From assembly GCA_030424645.1 (NCBI GenBank), contig JAUHWP010000012.1:1-41772 (forward strand): 41,772 nt of DNA. Direction: 5' to 3'. Position numbers and translations under genes: made by a program. The first letter of the stretch is position 1; each line of letters begins with the position of its first letter. The notes under the pieces are model-generated. The model did not search any database. It had not been told where the DNA came from and saw nothing but the letters and a program-made list of their open reading frames with translations. Positions 1 to 9,747 of the stretch are shown here, in pieces. This DNA comes from Alphaproteobacteria bacterium (GTDB taxonomy: Bacteria > Pseudomonadota > Alphaproteobacteria > Rhodobacterales > Rhodobacteraceae).

Positions 1-622
1 ACAGGATGCGATAGCCTTCGAAGCCCTGCGCCACATTTACCGCACCGGCCATGTTGATGACGCCATCGGGGCGGGTTTTCTGACCGGCGACATTCAGGCG
101 ACCCCCCGGCATGGTCAACACGAACAGAACACGCGGTTTCTGCTTGCTCTCTGTTACCTGTTCGGCAAGCCGTTCAAACTCGGTTGCCAGTTGGTCGGCA
201 AGCGTTACGCCTTTACCGTCCACGCCCAAGGCCTTTGCGACAGCCTTCACGCGGTCTATCACGCCCGCCGCATCATAGGTGCCGGGGACGGCAACAAAGG
301 GTATCCGCGCCTCGCTCAGCAATTCGATGGTCTCGGGCGGACCGGCCCCCGGTTCGGCCAGGATCAGGTCGGGATCGACCGACAACACCCCTTCGGGCGC
401 GAGTTGGCGCATGTAACCGACATCGGGCAGTTCCAGCGCCGCGGGCGGATAAAGCGATGTGGTGTCACGCGCCACGATCCGATCCTGCTCTTCCAATGCA
501 AAGATGATCTCGGTCACGGCACCGCCGACCGATACGATCCGTGTGGCCTCGGGTGCCTCGTCTTGCGCGAAAACCGGGGTGGCCAGCAGGAACAGGGCCG
601 CAAAAGAACGCAAAACGGTCAT
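1..622 (-). CDS. hmuT: Hemin ABC transporter substrate-binding protein HmuT (partial, 3' end outside window)
   Basis: Periplasmic heme-binding protein that would deliver heme to an HmuUV permease/ATPase lying beyond the left edge. The minus-strand reading starts with a signal peptide (MTVLRSFAALFLLATPVFAQ) and continues with ATRIVSVGGAVTEIIFAL, typical of heme-type periplasmic binding proteins, then a conserved DPDLILAEPGAGPPET stretch. About 207 residues are visible; the C-terminal third is off the window. This frame is not in the supplied ORF track because it runs off the edge, and the track entries here are shadows. Its ATG overlaps the hmuS stop (ATGA), so the two genes are translationally coupled. 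Confidence 0.88.
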   Translation of the reverse strand, partial: MTVLRSFAALFLLATPVFAQDEAPEATRIVSVGGAVTEIIFALEEQDRIVARDTTSLYPPAALELPDVGYMRQLAPEGVLSVDPDLILAEPGAGPPETIELLSEARIPFVAVPGTYDAAGVIDRVKAVAKALGVDGKGVTLADQLATEFERLAEQVTESKQKPRVLFVLTMPGGRLNVAGQKTRPDGVINMAGAVNVAQGFEGYRIL

Positions 623-1680
623 TGGTTGCCCGCCTCATCCGGTAGTTCGGCAATGATCTTGTCCCAGATCTCGACATTCTCGATTGCGGCGCGGCGATAG
701 GGGAAGACCTGAAGGATGATGCGCCCTTCGGCATCGAATGCCTCAAGCGACACAGCCTCGCCGCCATGGGCGAATTTGCGGACCTCGTAGATTTCCGCGA
801 TGTGATCGGTGCGCAGGTGCATGTCGAACCGCGGATCCAGCACGTTGAACCACGGCCCCATGACCTTGAGGTTCCTGCATTCGCCGCCGTGGATCTGGAT
901 GCACCCGCGATTGCCGACGAAGATCATCACACCCATACCGGTCGCGGCGATCCGTTCGAATGCGCGCTCGACCGAGCCGGCGGCCAGCCGGCGCACATAA
1001 GGCGCACCGACGATGCGATAGGCCCCAAGGCGGTTCATCTTCAGCTTGACCAGCACCTTCTGGAACTGGTGCGTGTCGGTCATCTTCGACCAGAGCGCGC
1101 GCAGCTCGTCCTGCCGGTCGGGGTCGGCCTTGGGTGCTTCTGGGGCACCTTTCTGTCGCAGGTCCAGCGTGTTGCGCTGATCATCCGCGCGCAGCGCCTG
1201 GACCACTTCGCCCCAAGCATCGTGGTTCGATCCATCCCGAAGATGGATCTTGTGCACCGCGTCACCGACCCCGTTGAAAATCTGGATCGACCGTTTGACA
1301 CCATCCTTGCCCGGACGTTCGACCGCGAAGGCATGTTCCCAGAACTTCGGGAAAATGCGCAGGTCGATGTCCGGGTCCAGCACCATCGCCGCATGACGCC
1401 CCGGATGATAGTTCTGATAGGTGCCGACCCGTTCGATCACGCAGGACGGGTTGCGCGTCAGTGCCATGACCTCGCCCAGCTTTTCGATTTCGGGAATAAT
1501 GGCGTCCGGGTCGGGGGTCAGGGCGACGATCTTCTGCCCTTCATCCGCGCCCACATAGGCGGCGACAAGCTCGGCTTCGGTGATGCCGATACTGTCGGCA
1601 AAATCCTTGTCACGAACAGAGGGGTTTTCGCTGCGTGCAGCCCGGATGGCGGCGGCCGATGGCTTGGTTGTCTCCAGCAT
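619..1680 (-). CDS. hmuS: Hemin-degrading / heme trafficking factor HmuS
   Basis: Cytoplasmic heme-handling protein of the HemS/HmuS/ChuX family, which accepts imported heme and in several members releases its iron. The 353-residue length is usual for the family. Two tandem HemS-type repeats are visible: the first half contains PGRHAAMVLDPDIDLRIFPK and the second RGCIQIHGGECRNLKVMGPW followed by FDMHLRTDHIAEIYEVRKF. The ATG at 1680 is preceded by AAGGA at suitable spacing. It is the first gene of the hmuST transcription unit and shares a 4-nt overlap with hmuT. A candidate iron-responsive palindrome lies about 90 nt upstream (1767-1783). Confidence 0.92.
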   Translation of the reverse strand: MLETTKPSAAAIRAARSENPSVRDKDFADSIGITEAELVAAYVGADEGQKIVALTPDPDAIIPEIEKLGEVMALTRNPSCVIERVGTYQNYHPGRHAAMVLDPDIDLRIFPKFWEHAFAVERPGKDGVKRSIQIFNGVGDAVHKIHLRDGSNHDAWGEVVQALRADDQRNTLDLRQKGAPEAPKADPDRQDELRALWSKMTDTHQFQKVLVKLKMNRLGAYRIVGAPYVRRLAAGSVERAFERIAATGMGVMIFVGNRGCIQIHGGECRNLKVMGPWFNVLDPRFDMHLRTDHIAEIYEVRKFAHGGEAVSLEAFDAEGRIILQVFPYRRAAIENVEIWDKIIAELPDEAGNQ

Positions 1681-1766
1681 GTGCGTCCTTTCGGTTCGCG
1701 CGCTTGCTGGATGGGAATCAGACCCATTGGCTGGTGCGGTTTTTGTGTCGGCCTCTTTTGATAAAT

Positions 1767-1783
1767 CCGACAGAAATAGTCAA
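1767..1783 (-). promoter_or_regulatory. Candidate iron-responsive operator upstream of hmuS
   Basis: On the minus strand this reads TTGACTATTTCTGTCGG, a 5-7-5 imperfect inverted repeat (TTGAC, seven nt, GTCGG). It matches in geometry and mostly in sequence the perfect CTGAC-N7-GTCAG palindrome before the TonB receptor (24659-24675) and CTGAT-N7-ATCGG before the siderophore operon (5442-5458). Location upstream of three separate iron-uptake units supports a shared iron regulator, possibly of the RirA/Iron-Rhodo-box type known from Rhodobacterales. The regulator's identity is inference. Confidence 0.55.
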
Positions 1784-1840
1784 GTAAATAATGGGTGTGG
1801 AAGGGTTCCAGGGGGAACACCCGCGCCGCGGTCACATGGG

Positions 1841-2617
1841 TCAGAGGAATGCGGGGTTTCTTGGAACGATCACCGGCTCTCCGTCAAGGTCGCCGACATG
1901 CAGGGATGTCTCGTAAAGCGTGCTGAGAAGCTCGGATGTCATCACCTCTTTCGTGGGGCCGGACCGGATCGCTGCTCCGTCCCTGAGGCAGATCACCCAG
2001 TTTGCCGTGCGCAAGGCGATTTGCAGGTCGTGCAGGACCATGAGGACAGATCGGTGGCCACCATCCTGAGATACGATCTGGGTCAGGCGGGCCATGATGT
2101 CATGGGAATATTTCGGGTCCAGCGCGGACAGCGGTTCGTCCAGAAACATCCACGGCGTCGATTGCGCATGGGCCATGGCGACATAGGCGCGCTGTCGCTG
2201 CCCGCCGGACAGCGTCTCGACCTCACGCGTGGCGATGTCGTCTAGGTCAAACCGGCCAAGAACGTCCTGCACGATGGCCCGGTCCGTGGCACCGGGACGG
2301 CCACGGTGATGTGGCCAGCGGCCAAAACCCACCAGATCGGCAACGGTCAGCCGGGGCACCGTGCCGGGGGTCTGGGTAAGCAGCGACAACATCAGAGCGC
2401 GGTCGTTTTCACGGGCCTTGTGCACGTCCTTGCCGCCGATCAGCACCCGGCCGCTGTCCGGCGCCAAAAGCCCGGCCATGCAATGCAGCAGCGTCGATTT
2501 TCCCGCCCCGTTGGGGCCGATGATGGCAACGATCCCGCCGTCGGGGATGGTCAGGGAAATGTCGCGCAGGATCGGTGTGCCGCCGCGTGTCAGGGACAGG
2601 TTTTCGATTTCGATCAT
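1841..2617 (-). CDS. Ferric-siderophore ABC transporter, ATP-binding protein (FepC/FatE-like)
   Basis: Cytoplasmic ATPase energising siderophore import. All ABC motifs are present: Walker A GPNGAGKST (near residue 36), signature LSGGQRQR, Walker B WMFLDEPLSALD and a switch histidine (VLHD). At 258 residues it has the normal FecE/FepC length. It is the last gene of a four-gene minus-strand operon (binding protein, permease, permease, ATPase) and overlaps the upstream permease by 4 nt. The substrate cannot be read from sequence; similarity of the set to FatBDCE/YclNOPQ systems suggests a catecholate or mixed siderophore. Confidence 0.9.
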   Translation of the reverse strand: MIEIENLSLTRGGTPILRDISLTIPDGGIVAIIGPNGAGKSTLLHCMAGLLAPDSGRVLIGGKDVHKARENDRALMLSLLTQTPGTVPRLTVADLVGFGRWPHHRGRPGATDRAIVQDVLGRFDLDDIATREVETLSGGQRQRAYVAMAHAQSTPWMFLDEPLSALDPKYSHDIMARLTQIVSQDGGHRSVLMVLHDLQIALRTANWVICLRDGAAIRSGPTKEVMTSELLSTLYETSLHVGDLDGEPVIVPRNPAFL

Positions 2618-3558
2618 ATCGGACGCCTTCTTAGAACCAATGCCAGGAACAGCAGGCCACCGGCGAACTCGACCACGATGGCAAGCGCGGATTGCAGGCC
2701 CAGAAGCCGTTCGAACACCGCTTGCCCGGCCACCAGAATGGCCGCACCGATCAGGCCCGCCGCCGGGATCAGAACCGCATGGCGGTGGGTCGGCAAGGCG
2801 GCATGGGCCAGGCTGGCCGCCAGCAGGCCCAGAAACGCCATGGGGCCGACAAGCGCGGTGGATACCGACACCAGCGCTGCGACCACGCCAAGTCCGGTCA
2901 GCACCAGCCGGTCATGGCCCAGCCCCAGCGTGCGGGCTTTCGTCCGGCCAAGCGCCGCCACATCGAGGTCGGGCGACAACCGCCACGCCGCGATCATGGA
3001 CAGGATCAGGACCACGGCCCCGATCGAGAGCTTGTCACCGTCGATCGTGTTGAAACTGGCGATGGCGGCTTGCTGGACAACCGCAAATTCCGACGGGTCG
3101 AGCAACCGCTGCACAAACCCGGCCAACCCCCTGAGCAGCACGCCAAGGATCACCCCGGTCAGGATCATGCGGATCATGTCATCCGCCCCCTTTCGGAACA
3201 GGATGCCGAACAGGGCAAGCGCGGCGCCGGTCAGGCAGGCGGTTTCGATCAGGAACTTCGGCAGGACGGGCAGGGCGATGTAACCGGCCCCGCCAAGGGT
3301 CAGGACCAGAAAGGTCTGCAAGAAGACGAACAGCGCATCGAAGCCGACGATGCCGGGGGTCAGCAGCCGGTTGGCGGCGATGGTCTGGAAGATCACGGTC
3401 GAGGTACCGGCGGCAGCGCCGACCAGGATCAGGGCCGTCAGCTTCTCGGCCCTGAGTGACAGGATGAAGCCATAGGGTGCCCGCAGGTTCCAAAGAAGGA
3501 ACACCGCCATGGCGGCAAGCAGCAGCCCGCCCAGAAAGATCAGCCGCCGTTCAGCCAT
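2614..3558 (-). CDS. Ferric-siderophore ABC transporter permease (FecCD family, second permease)
   Basis: Polytopic inner-membrane permease of the FecCD/BtuC type, 314 residues, with many hydrophobic helices visible along its length (for example LIFLGGLLLAAMAVFLLW at the N terminus and LLGLLAASLAHAALP near the C terminus). The family feature VGPMAFLGLLAASLAH, near the ATPase-contact region, is present. It overlaps the first permease by 8 nt at its start and the ATPase by 4 nt at its stop. The two permeases probably form a heterodimer, as in FatCD. Confidence 0.88.
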   Translation of the reverse strand: MAERRLIFLGGLLLAAMAVFLLWNLRAPYGFILSLRAEKLTALILVGAAAGTSTVIFQTIAANRLLTPGIVGFDALFVFLQTFLVLTLGGAGYIALPVLPKFLIETACLTGAALALFGILFRKGADDMIRMILTGVILGVLLRGLAGFVQRLLDPSEFAVVQQAAIASFNTIDGDKLSIGAVVLILSMIAAWRLSPDLDVAALGRTKARTLGLGHDRLVLTGLGVVAALVSVSTALVGPMAFLGLLAASLAHAALPTHRHAVLIPAAGLIGAAILVAGQAVFERLLGLQSALAIVVEFAGGLLFLALVLRRRPI

Positions 3559-4498
3559 GGGCGACCGTCTTGCGCGGTGCGTTCAGAAGCCACAGGAAGA
3601 TCGCCGCGCCGATCACGGCAAAGATCGTGGCGGCGGGGATTTCATAGGGCCAGCGCACGATCCGCCCGATCAGGTCGGACCCCAGCACGAAGCCCGCGCC
3701 AAGCAGCGCCACCAGCCACAGGTTCTGGCGCAGGTTGTCGCCCCAGATGCGCGACACGATGTTGGGCACCACAAGGCCGACGAAGGGCATGGAGCCGACG
3801 GTCACGACGACGACAGCCACGCAGATCGCGACAATGCCCAGCCCCAGCAGCACCGTCTGGTGATAGTTCAGCCCGAGGCTGCGGGCATAATCCTCGCCCA
3901 GCCCCAGAAGCGTGATCCGGTCGGCCAGCAGGTAAAGCGCCCCGGCCATGACCGCGATCAGCCAAAGCAGCTCATAGCGTCCTTGCAGGACGCCGGAAAA
4001 CTCGCCGGTCTGCCAGATGCCGATGAACTGCACCAGGTCGGTGATCCAGGCCAGCCAAAGCGCCACGGCCCCAAGGATGCCCCCGTAAATCAACCCGACA
4101 AGGGGCAGGAGCATCGGATCGCGGGGCGGCACATGACGCGACAGCAGAAAGAACCCCGCCGTTCCGAGAAGCGCCGAGATGGCGGCCACCGACATCTTGA
4201 CCAGAAGGGCAGCCCCCGGCGCAATCAACGTGACACCCAGCAGCCCGATCATCGCGGCTTCCGGCGTCCCGGTCAGCCCCGGTTCGACCAGACGGTTGCG
4301 CACTGCCTGTTGAACCACGACCCCGGCAAGGGCCAGACCGGCCCCGGCAAGGATCGCGGCACAGGTGCGCGGAATGCGGCTGACCGCAAGGACAAGCCCG
4401 CTGTCCAGATCGGTGTTCCAGAGGTTGGTGGCGCCGATGCAAAGGCTTGCCCCCGCAAGCAGGGCAAGCCCGGCAAGTGCCACGCCGATACGGCGCAA
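3551..4498 (-). CDS. Ferric-siderophore ABC transporter permease (FecCD family, first permease)
   Basis: Inner-membrane permease of 315 residues. Hydrophobic helices alternate with short loops, and the FecCD hallmark MPFVGLVVPNIVSRIWG is visible near residue 240, corresponding to the loop contacting the ATPase. N-terminal LAGAGLALAGVVVQQAVRNRL matches the conserved GAGLALAGxxxQ motif of the family. It begins 3 nt after the binding-protein gene ends, so the operon is tightly packed. It pairs with the permease encoded at 2614-3558. Confidence 0.9.
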   Translation of the reverse strand: MRRIGVALAGLALLAGASLCIGATNLWNTDLDSGLVLAVSRIPRTCAAILAGAGLALAGVVVQQAVRNRLVEPGLTGTPEAAMIGLLGVTLIAPGAALLVKMSVAAISALLGTAGFFLLSRHVPPRDPMLLPLVGLIYGGILGAVALWLAWITDLVQFIGIWQTGEFSGVLQGRYELLWLIAVMAGALYLLADRITLLGLGEDYARSLGLNYHQTVLLGLGIVAICVAVVVVTVGSMPFVGLVVPNIVSRIWGDNLRQNLWLVALLGAGFVLGSDLIGRIVRWPYEIPAATIFAVIGAAIFLWLLNAPRKTVAHG

Positions 4499-4501
4499 GG
4501 C

Positions 4502-5398
4502 TCAGCTTTCGCCCGCGAAGGCGCCCGCGATCTGGCCAAGCACCCGGCTGACCGATTGCACCCCGCCCGAGGACAGATAGATCGCGGCGCTGTCCAGATA
4601 GATGATCTGGCCGGATTGACCGGCGGTGGTGCCCATGACCAGCGGGTTATCAAGGGTCACGGCGGCGGCCTCGCCCTCTTGCCCGATGGCGGCGGCGCGG
4701 TCGATGACCAGTATCCAGTCGGGGTTCACCTCGGCAATGAACTCGAACGAGACCGACTCGCCATGGGTTTCGGCTGTGATCTCGGCGAAGGCCTCGGGCA
4801 GGCCGGTGGCGGTATGCAGCCAGCCGAACCGGCTGTCATCGCCATAGGCCGAGACCTTGCCGCCATTGGTCAGCAGGATCAGACCGTTGCCTTTGCCCGC
4901 AACAGCTTGCCGCGTGGCGTCGACCGTGGCATCGAACTCGGCCAGCAGCGCGGCGGCCTTGTCCTCGACGCCGAAGATCCGGCCATAGGCGGTGATCCGG
5001 TCACGGCCCTGGCCAAGCGTATCTTCCCAGATGGTCATGTCGATCGTCGGTGCGATCTTGCCGAGCGGTTCAACCTGGGTCTGGGAACGGCCCCCGGCGA
5101 TGATCAGATCAGGCTGCATGGCTGCCAGCGCCTCGAAATCCGGCTCGAACAGGCTGCCGATGGTCGGGATGCCCTCCATCGCGGCGGCAAGATGCGGCGG
5201 CGGAGTGATGGCCGGCAGGCCCGCGGGGGTGAACCCCAATGCGTTGATCGTATCAAAGGCTGCAAGGTCGAGAACCACGAAGCTTTCCGGTGCTGCGGGC
5301 ACGCTGACCTCTCCGGCATAGGTTTCGATCATGACCTCGTCGGCCAGCGCTGCGACGGGCAGCAGGGACAGGGCGATGGCTGCAAAGGTGGATTTCAT
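4502..5398 (-). CDS. Siderophore-binding periplasmic protein (FatB/CeuE/YclQ-like)
   Basis: Periplasmic ferric-siderophore binding protein. It has a cleavable signal peptide (MKSTFAAIALSLLPVAALADE) without a lipobox, then a PBP fold with IGSLFEPDFEALAAMQPDLII and the CeuE/YclQ-type segment SAYGDDSRFGWLH. At 298 residues the length is normal. It is the first gene of the four-gene uptake operon. A candidate iron box lies 44-60 nt upstream of its ATG. CeuE/FatB homologues bind catecholate or carboxylate ferric complexes; which ligand applies here is not resolvable by eye. No siderophore biosynthesis gene is seen in the window, so the siderophore may be scavenged. Confidence 0.88.
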   Translation of the reverse strand: MKSTFAAIALSLLPVAALADEVMIETYAGEVSVPAAPESFVVLDLAAFDTINALGFTPAGLPAITPPPHLAAAMEGIPTIGSLFEPDFEALAAMQPDLIIAGGRSQTQVEPLGKIAPTIDMTIWEDTLGQGRDRITAYGRIFGVEDKAAALLAEFDATVDATRQAVAGKGNGLILLTNGGKVSAYGDDSRFGWLHTATGLPEAFAEITAETHGESVSFEFIAEVNPDWILVIDRAAAIGQEGEAAAVTLDNPLVMGTTAGQSGQIIYLDSAAIYLSSGGVQSVSRVLGQIAGAFAGES

Positions 5399-5441
5399 GG
5401 TATGATCCTTTTATCGGTCTTGCGGAATAGGATGGTTATTT

Positions 5442-5458
5442 CCGATTCTTTTTATCAG
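5442..5458 (-). promoter_or_regulatory. Candidate iron-responsive operator upstream of the siderophore ABC operon
   Basis: The minus strand reads CTGATAAAAAGAATCGG: half-sites CTGAT and ATCGG separated by seven A-rich bases. The same 5-7-5 layout occurs before hmuS and, as a perfect palindrome, before the TonB receptor. It lies 44-60 nt upstream of the ATG, where an operator overlapping a promoter is expected. Confidence 0.55.
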
Positions 5459-5624
5459 ATTTACCAAAGTAAATGACTCAGGATTAGGTGCCATGCAATC
5501 CGATTTTCCAGAAGCTGTGCAAAATCGACCGGGGTGAACACGATACGCGCAACTATTGGATTTCTAGGGGACGTAGTAGGGATGGATCGCGCGGCAACCC
5601 CGCGCAATCATCGTGTTGCGGGAT

Positions 5625-6230
<606 letters not shown>

Positions 6231-6350
6231 TATATAGTTGTGAGCCGCTGCAAAGTTTTTTCGAGCATTTCCGGGTGTGTCTGAATTCCTCATCCGAGTG
6301 TCGTATTCTGCTAGTTAAGCTCTGCGAAATGCGGGTATCGGGGATCATGT

Positions 6351-6520
6351 CAGGTGCCGCCTTTGGCGGAGAATTGGGAAGCCGGTGGAATTCCGGCGCT
6401 GCCCCCGCAACGGTAACGGTGTTGCAACGGGCGCGATCATGACCACTGGGGAAGAGGACCCCCGGGAAGGTATCGCGTTCGGGTCCATTCGGGCCGCACC
6501 GAAGTCCGGAAACCAGCCTT
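6351..6520 (+). ncRNA. Cobalamin riboswitch 2 (upstream of gbcAB-like genes)
   Basis: The plus strand carries CAGGTGCC, then the GGGAAGCCGGTG...GCTGCCCCCGCAAC core, GACCACTGGGG and the closing AAGTCCGGAAACCAGCC. The core region is identical over 36 nt, in inverted orientation, to riboswitch 1. The aptamer ends about 130 nt before the GbcA-like ATG at 6652; the intervening GC-rich leader probably holds the expression platform. The 5' ends of riboswitches 1 and 2 are only about 160 nt apart, forming a divergent cobalamin-responsive regulatory region (6192-6351). A weak CTGAAT-17-TATTCT promoter at 6281-6309 might drive it. Confidence 0.93.
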
Positions 6521-6564
6521 GCAAAACGTCAAACCGCGGGTGGCGGTGCGGGCGCTGCCTTTGA

Positions 6565-7881
<1,317 letters not shown>

Positions 7882-7885
7882 GACG

Positions 7886-8962
7886 ATGCAGGATATGTCG
7901 AACATCCCCGCGCGCGCAATCTGGTCGGATGACGAGATGCTGGAATGTGTCTCGGTCATTCCCGAGGTGCCCAACACGGCGACATTCAGCTTCCGGGCAC
8001 CATCGGGCGCGTTGTTTGATTTCCTTCCGGGGCAGTTCCTGACCCTGGAAATCCCAGTGCCGGGCGGTCCGGTCCATCGAACATACACGATATCATCATC
8101 GCCCTCGCGGCCGCGGTCGATCTCGATCACGGTCAAGGCGCAGGCTGATAGTGTCGGAACGCGCTGGATGCTGGACAACCTGACCCCCGGCACGCGGATC
8201 AAGGCGCTGGGGCCTGCGGGGCTTTTCACGCATCTGAACCATCAGGCGGACAAATATCTGTTCATCTCCGCAGGCTCTGGCATCACGCCGATGATGTCGA
8301 TGACGACCTTCATGTTCGATCTTGGCCTTGAACCCGACATCATCTTTGTCAACTGCACGCGCAGGCCAAGCGAGATCATCTTTCGCCAGCGGTTGGAACA
8401 CATGACCTCTCGGGTGCCGGGGATCGACCTGAAATGGGTGGTTGAATCCCCCGACCGCTTCGCGCCCTGGACCGGTTACCAGGGTCAGTTCAACCAACTC
8501 ATGTTGGGCTTGATGGCGCCGGACTATCTGGAACGCGAGGTCTTTTGTTGCGGGCCGGAACCTTTCATGCAGGCGGTGCGCGAGGCGCTACAGGGGCTTG
8601 GCTTCGACATGGACCGCTATCATCAGGAAAGCTTCCACGCGCCGGTGGAAACCGAAGCTGATATGCCCGAACTGGATGACGTTGTGCCCGACGAGGACAC
8701 CCGTGCCGAGGTCACATTCTGTGCCTCGGGTGTCACCGCCAAGGTGGCGCAAACCGACACGATCCTGGCTGCGGCAAGGGCAAACGGTCTTAACATCCCA
8801 TCAGGTTGCACCTTCGGCGTCTGCGGCACCTGCAAGATCCGCAAGACCGGGGGCGAGGTGCACATGGTCCACAACGGAGGCATTTCGGAAGACGACATTG
8901 CCGAAGGCTATATCCTTGCCTGTTGCTCGCACCCGATCGGCAAGGTCGAGGTGGAGGTATGA
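7886..8962 (+). CDS. gbcB: Oxygenase reductase subunit, GbcB-like (FAD/NAD(P)H ferredoxin reductase)
   Basis: Electron-transfer partner of the preceding oxygenase, 358 residues. Domains in order: FAD-binding barrel with HRTYTISSSPS (about 64-74), NAD(P)H-binding domain with SAGSGITPMMS (about 128-138) and CCGPEPFM, and a C-terminal plant-type [2Fe-2S] ferredoxin with cysteines near 308, 313, 316 and 346 (CTFGVCGTC and ACCSHP). This order is that of GbcB and the class IA/IB oxygenase reductases. It starts 4 nt after the oxygenase gene, so both are made from the same riboswitch-led transcript. Electrons would pass from NAD(P)H through FAD and the ferredoxin centre to the Rieske cluster. Confidence 0.88.
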   Translation: MQDMSNIPARAIWSDDEMLECVSVIPEVPNTATFSFRAPSGALFDFLPGQFLTLEIPVPGGPVHRTYTISSSPSRPRSISITVKAQADSVGTRWMLDNLTPGTRIKALGPAGLFTHLNHQADKYLFISAGSGITPMMSMTTFMFDLGLEPDIIFVNCTRRPSEIIFRQRLEHMTSRVPGIDLKWVVESPDRFAPWTGYQGQFNQLMLGLMAPDYLEREVFCCGPEPFMQAVREALQGLGFDMDRYHQESFHAPVETEADMPELDDVVPDEDTRAEVTFCASGVTAKVAQTDTILAAARANGLNIPSGCTFGVCGTCKIRKTGGEVHMVHNGGISEDDIAEGYILACCSHPIGKVEVEV

Positions 8963-9030
8963 GGCGGCTTGCCGCGCTGCGGCGATCTTTCTGGACAGGG
9001 GGTGGTTTCCGTGTCACCAATTGCGGTGAT

Positions 9031-9208
9031 GGTGCCATCCCTGGGTGATTCCGGGACGGCTGAAAAGGGAACGCGGTGCGGGGATATCCCCCCAATTCCG
9101 CGACTGCCCCCGCAACTGTAGGCGGAGAGCGGTTCCGAGAATACCACTGGTGTGTCACACGCCGGGAAGGTTCGGAGCCGCAACGACCCGCAAGTCAGGA
9201 GACCTGCC
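9031..9208 (+). ncRNA. Cobalamin riboswitch 3 (upstream of a 100-residue protein and split metH)
   Basis: Elements in order: GGTGCC at 9031, AAGGGAACGCGGTG, CCGCGACTGCCCCCGCAACTGTA, ATACCACTGGTG (B12 box region) and the terminal AAGTCAGGAGACCTGCC. All parts of a complete cobalamin aptamer are present. It differs in sequence from riboswitches 1 and 2, so it is not a recent copy. A 7-bp perfect hairpin (CGGCCGC, loop ATGGG, GCGGCCG, 9214-9232) follows immediately but has no U-tract. It may be part of the expression platform. The next gene starts at 9345. Confidence 0.93.
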
Positions 9209-9344
9209 ATCCTCGGCCGCATGGGGCGGCCGCAGTCACCTTGATCCCGGGCGGGGTGCCTTGGGGCGCGGAGGCGAATATGGACCAGACAGGCCCAAAT
9301 GCATTGCCGTGCGCAGGACCCCGCCGTTTTGCGCGGAGGGCGCG

Positions 9345-9647
9345 ATGCTTCTTGAACGAACGATCCACGGGCTTCAGGCCCATTCCGAAACACCCGAACG
9401 GGCAGAGGAGCTTGGCCGGATGGGTTTCCTGCAATGGCTGGCTTTTCTGAAGGGCAATCAGGGCTATGCGGAACAGGCGCAACGTGCGCTGGAAATGGCC
9501 GCGCCTTTTGAGAAGACCGACTCAAGCGTGGCTGTGTTTTGCAAGCTGGTCCGACGATCCCTGGAAGGTCCGATGGCGCTTTCCGATATGGCCATGCCAA
9601 GGCCCACGCGGCGCGGCGGTGCCAAGGGGCGCAGGCGTTTTCTGTAA
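9345..9647 (+). CDS. Uncharacterised 100-residue protein under cobalamin riboswitch control
   Basis: Not recognised. The ATG at 9345 follows GGAGGGCGCG, a good ribosome-binding site, and sits about 135 nt after riboswitch 3; the longer track ORF translates the riboswitch and is wrong. The protein is probably soluble: an amphipathic helical N-terminal half (ERAEELGRMGFLQWLAFLKG, then YAEQAQRALEMAAPFEK), a single cysteine near residue 66, and a basic tail (RPTRRGGAKGRRRFL) that could bind nucleic acid. No signal peptide or membrane helix is seen. It lies 100 nt before split metH and after gbcAB, so a role in B12-related methyl metabolism is suggested only by context. Confidence 0.7.
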   Translation: MLLERTIHGLQAHSETPERAEELGRMGFLQWLAFLKGNQGYAEQAQRALEMAAPFEKTDSSVAVFCKLVRRSLEGPMALSDMAMPRPTRRGGAKGRRRFL

Positions 9648-9655
9648 CACCTGGA

Positions 9656-9706
9656 TATGAGCCGTATTCATAACTTTCCGTTAAAATATGAATTTGGCTT
9701 GTCATA
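9656..9706 (+). promoter_or_regulatory. Array of TATGA half-sites in the metH promoter region
   Basis: Between the 100-residue gene and metH lie four half-sites in alternating orientation: TATGA (9656-9660), TCATA (9668-9672), TATGA (9687-9691) and TCATA (9702-9706). The inner pair extends to a perfect ATTCATA...TATGAAT inverted repeat (9666-9693) with arms 21 bp apart centre to centre, two helical turns. This looks like an operator for a methionine-metabolism regulator such as an ArsR-family SahR or a LysR MetR; which one is not known. It suggests metH can be transcribed separately from riboswitch 3. Confidence 0.35.
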
Positions 9707-9747
9707 GCGAGGGTGCTAGGTCGAGGGCTTGAGAAAGCAGGTGACCG

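Noticed and set aside
3509-5476. 655-residue plus-strand ORF
   Set aside because: Long antisense frame caused by high GC skew at codon position three opposite the siderophore transporter genes; composition is dominated by Gln, His, Arg, Asp and Gly, with no family resemblance.
5584-5612. GC-rich inverted repeat after the nrdF fragment as a terminator
   Set aside because: GCGCGG/CCGCGC can pair but no T-run follows on the minus strand; too weak to annotate.
9214-9232. 7-bp GC hairpin after riboswitch 3 as a terminator
   Set aside because: No U-tract follows and the coding frame downstream needs the transcript to continue; kept only as a possible expression-platform element.
9045-9344. 5' extension of the 200-residue ORF upstream of the small protein
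   Set aside because: It translates riboswitch 3 and its expression platform; the ATG at 9345 has the real ribosome-binding site.
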